Assembly (NCBI GenBank): GCA_007125155.1
Contig: SLDR01000003.1
Span: 1-50,195 of the forward strand
DNA from: Candidatus Campbelliibacteriota bacterium
GTDB lineage: Bacteria; Patescibacteriota; Minisyncoccia; Phycocordibacterales; CSBR16-193
Reading direction: 5' to 3'
DNA: 50,195 bases
Positions 50,075 through 50,195 of the stretch are shown piece by piece (the stretch's first letter is position 1; the number at the start of each line of letters is the position of its first letter). Below the pieces are notes generated by a model. The model saw nothing but the letters and a program-made list of their open reading frames with translations, ran no database searches and was not told the origin of the DNA. The translations under genes were made by a program, and so were the position numbers.

Positions 50075-50195
50075 AAATAACGAGCGAAGCGAATATATTT
50101 TTGTAGGACCCCGACAGCTTGTCTGTCGGGGTAAATAACGAGCGAAGCGAATATATTTTTGTAGGACCCCGACAGCTTGTCTGTCGGGGTAAATA
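50075..50195. repeat. 58-bp tandem direct repeat, two full copies plus a partial third cut by the window edge
   Basis: Copies 50075-50132 and 50133-50190 read identically; 50191-50195 begins a third. Each carries ACCCCGACAG-CTTGT-CTGTCGGGGT. Confidence 0.95.

Noticed and set aside
50075-50195. CRISPR array
   Set aside because: The copies are contiguous with no variable spacers, and no cas genes are in the window.

Overview
The window is a dense, standard-code bacterial contig end. Its gene content, short intergenic gaps and reduced operons fit the Patescibacteria/CPR (Parcubacteria-like); this lineage call is inference. Core genes: gyrA, rnr, rpsP-khpA-trmD (no rimM in this cluster), rpoB-rpoC, dnaG, rpoD, a UvrD-type helicase/nuclease, hisS, truB, a short uvrC, ddl, a histidine kinase with two stand-alone receivers, and a full F-type ATP synthase operon (atpZ/I-B-E-F-H-A-G-D-C). 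There are three tRNAs: Ala-TGC, Leu-CAA and Ala-GGC. Most notable observations: (1) six consecutive small VirB2/TrbC-like or related membrane proteins (5771-8107) behind an orphan solute-binding protein, with an isolated, hairpin-followed fifth member; (2) many core genes with a -10 box only 6-10 nt upstream of the ATG, implying leaderless or near-leaderless mRNAs; (3) perfect AGGAGG Shine-Dalgarno sites confined to two accessory islands (8.2-10.9 kb and 46.9-49.7 kb), one encoding a protein with an exact 54-aa repeat and a Proteobacteria-type glycine-zipper lipoprotein; (4) a putative internal promoter and structured RNA around atpE; (5) a putative symmetric hisS/truB divergent promoter; (6) a 58-bp hairpin-bearing tandem repeat at the right edge. 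All product calls come from reading motifs; no database search was run.
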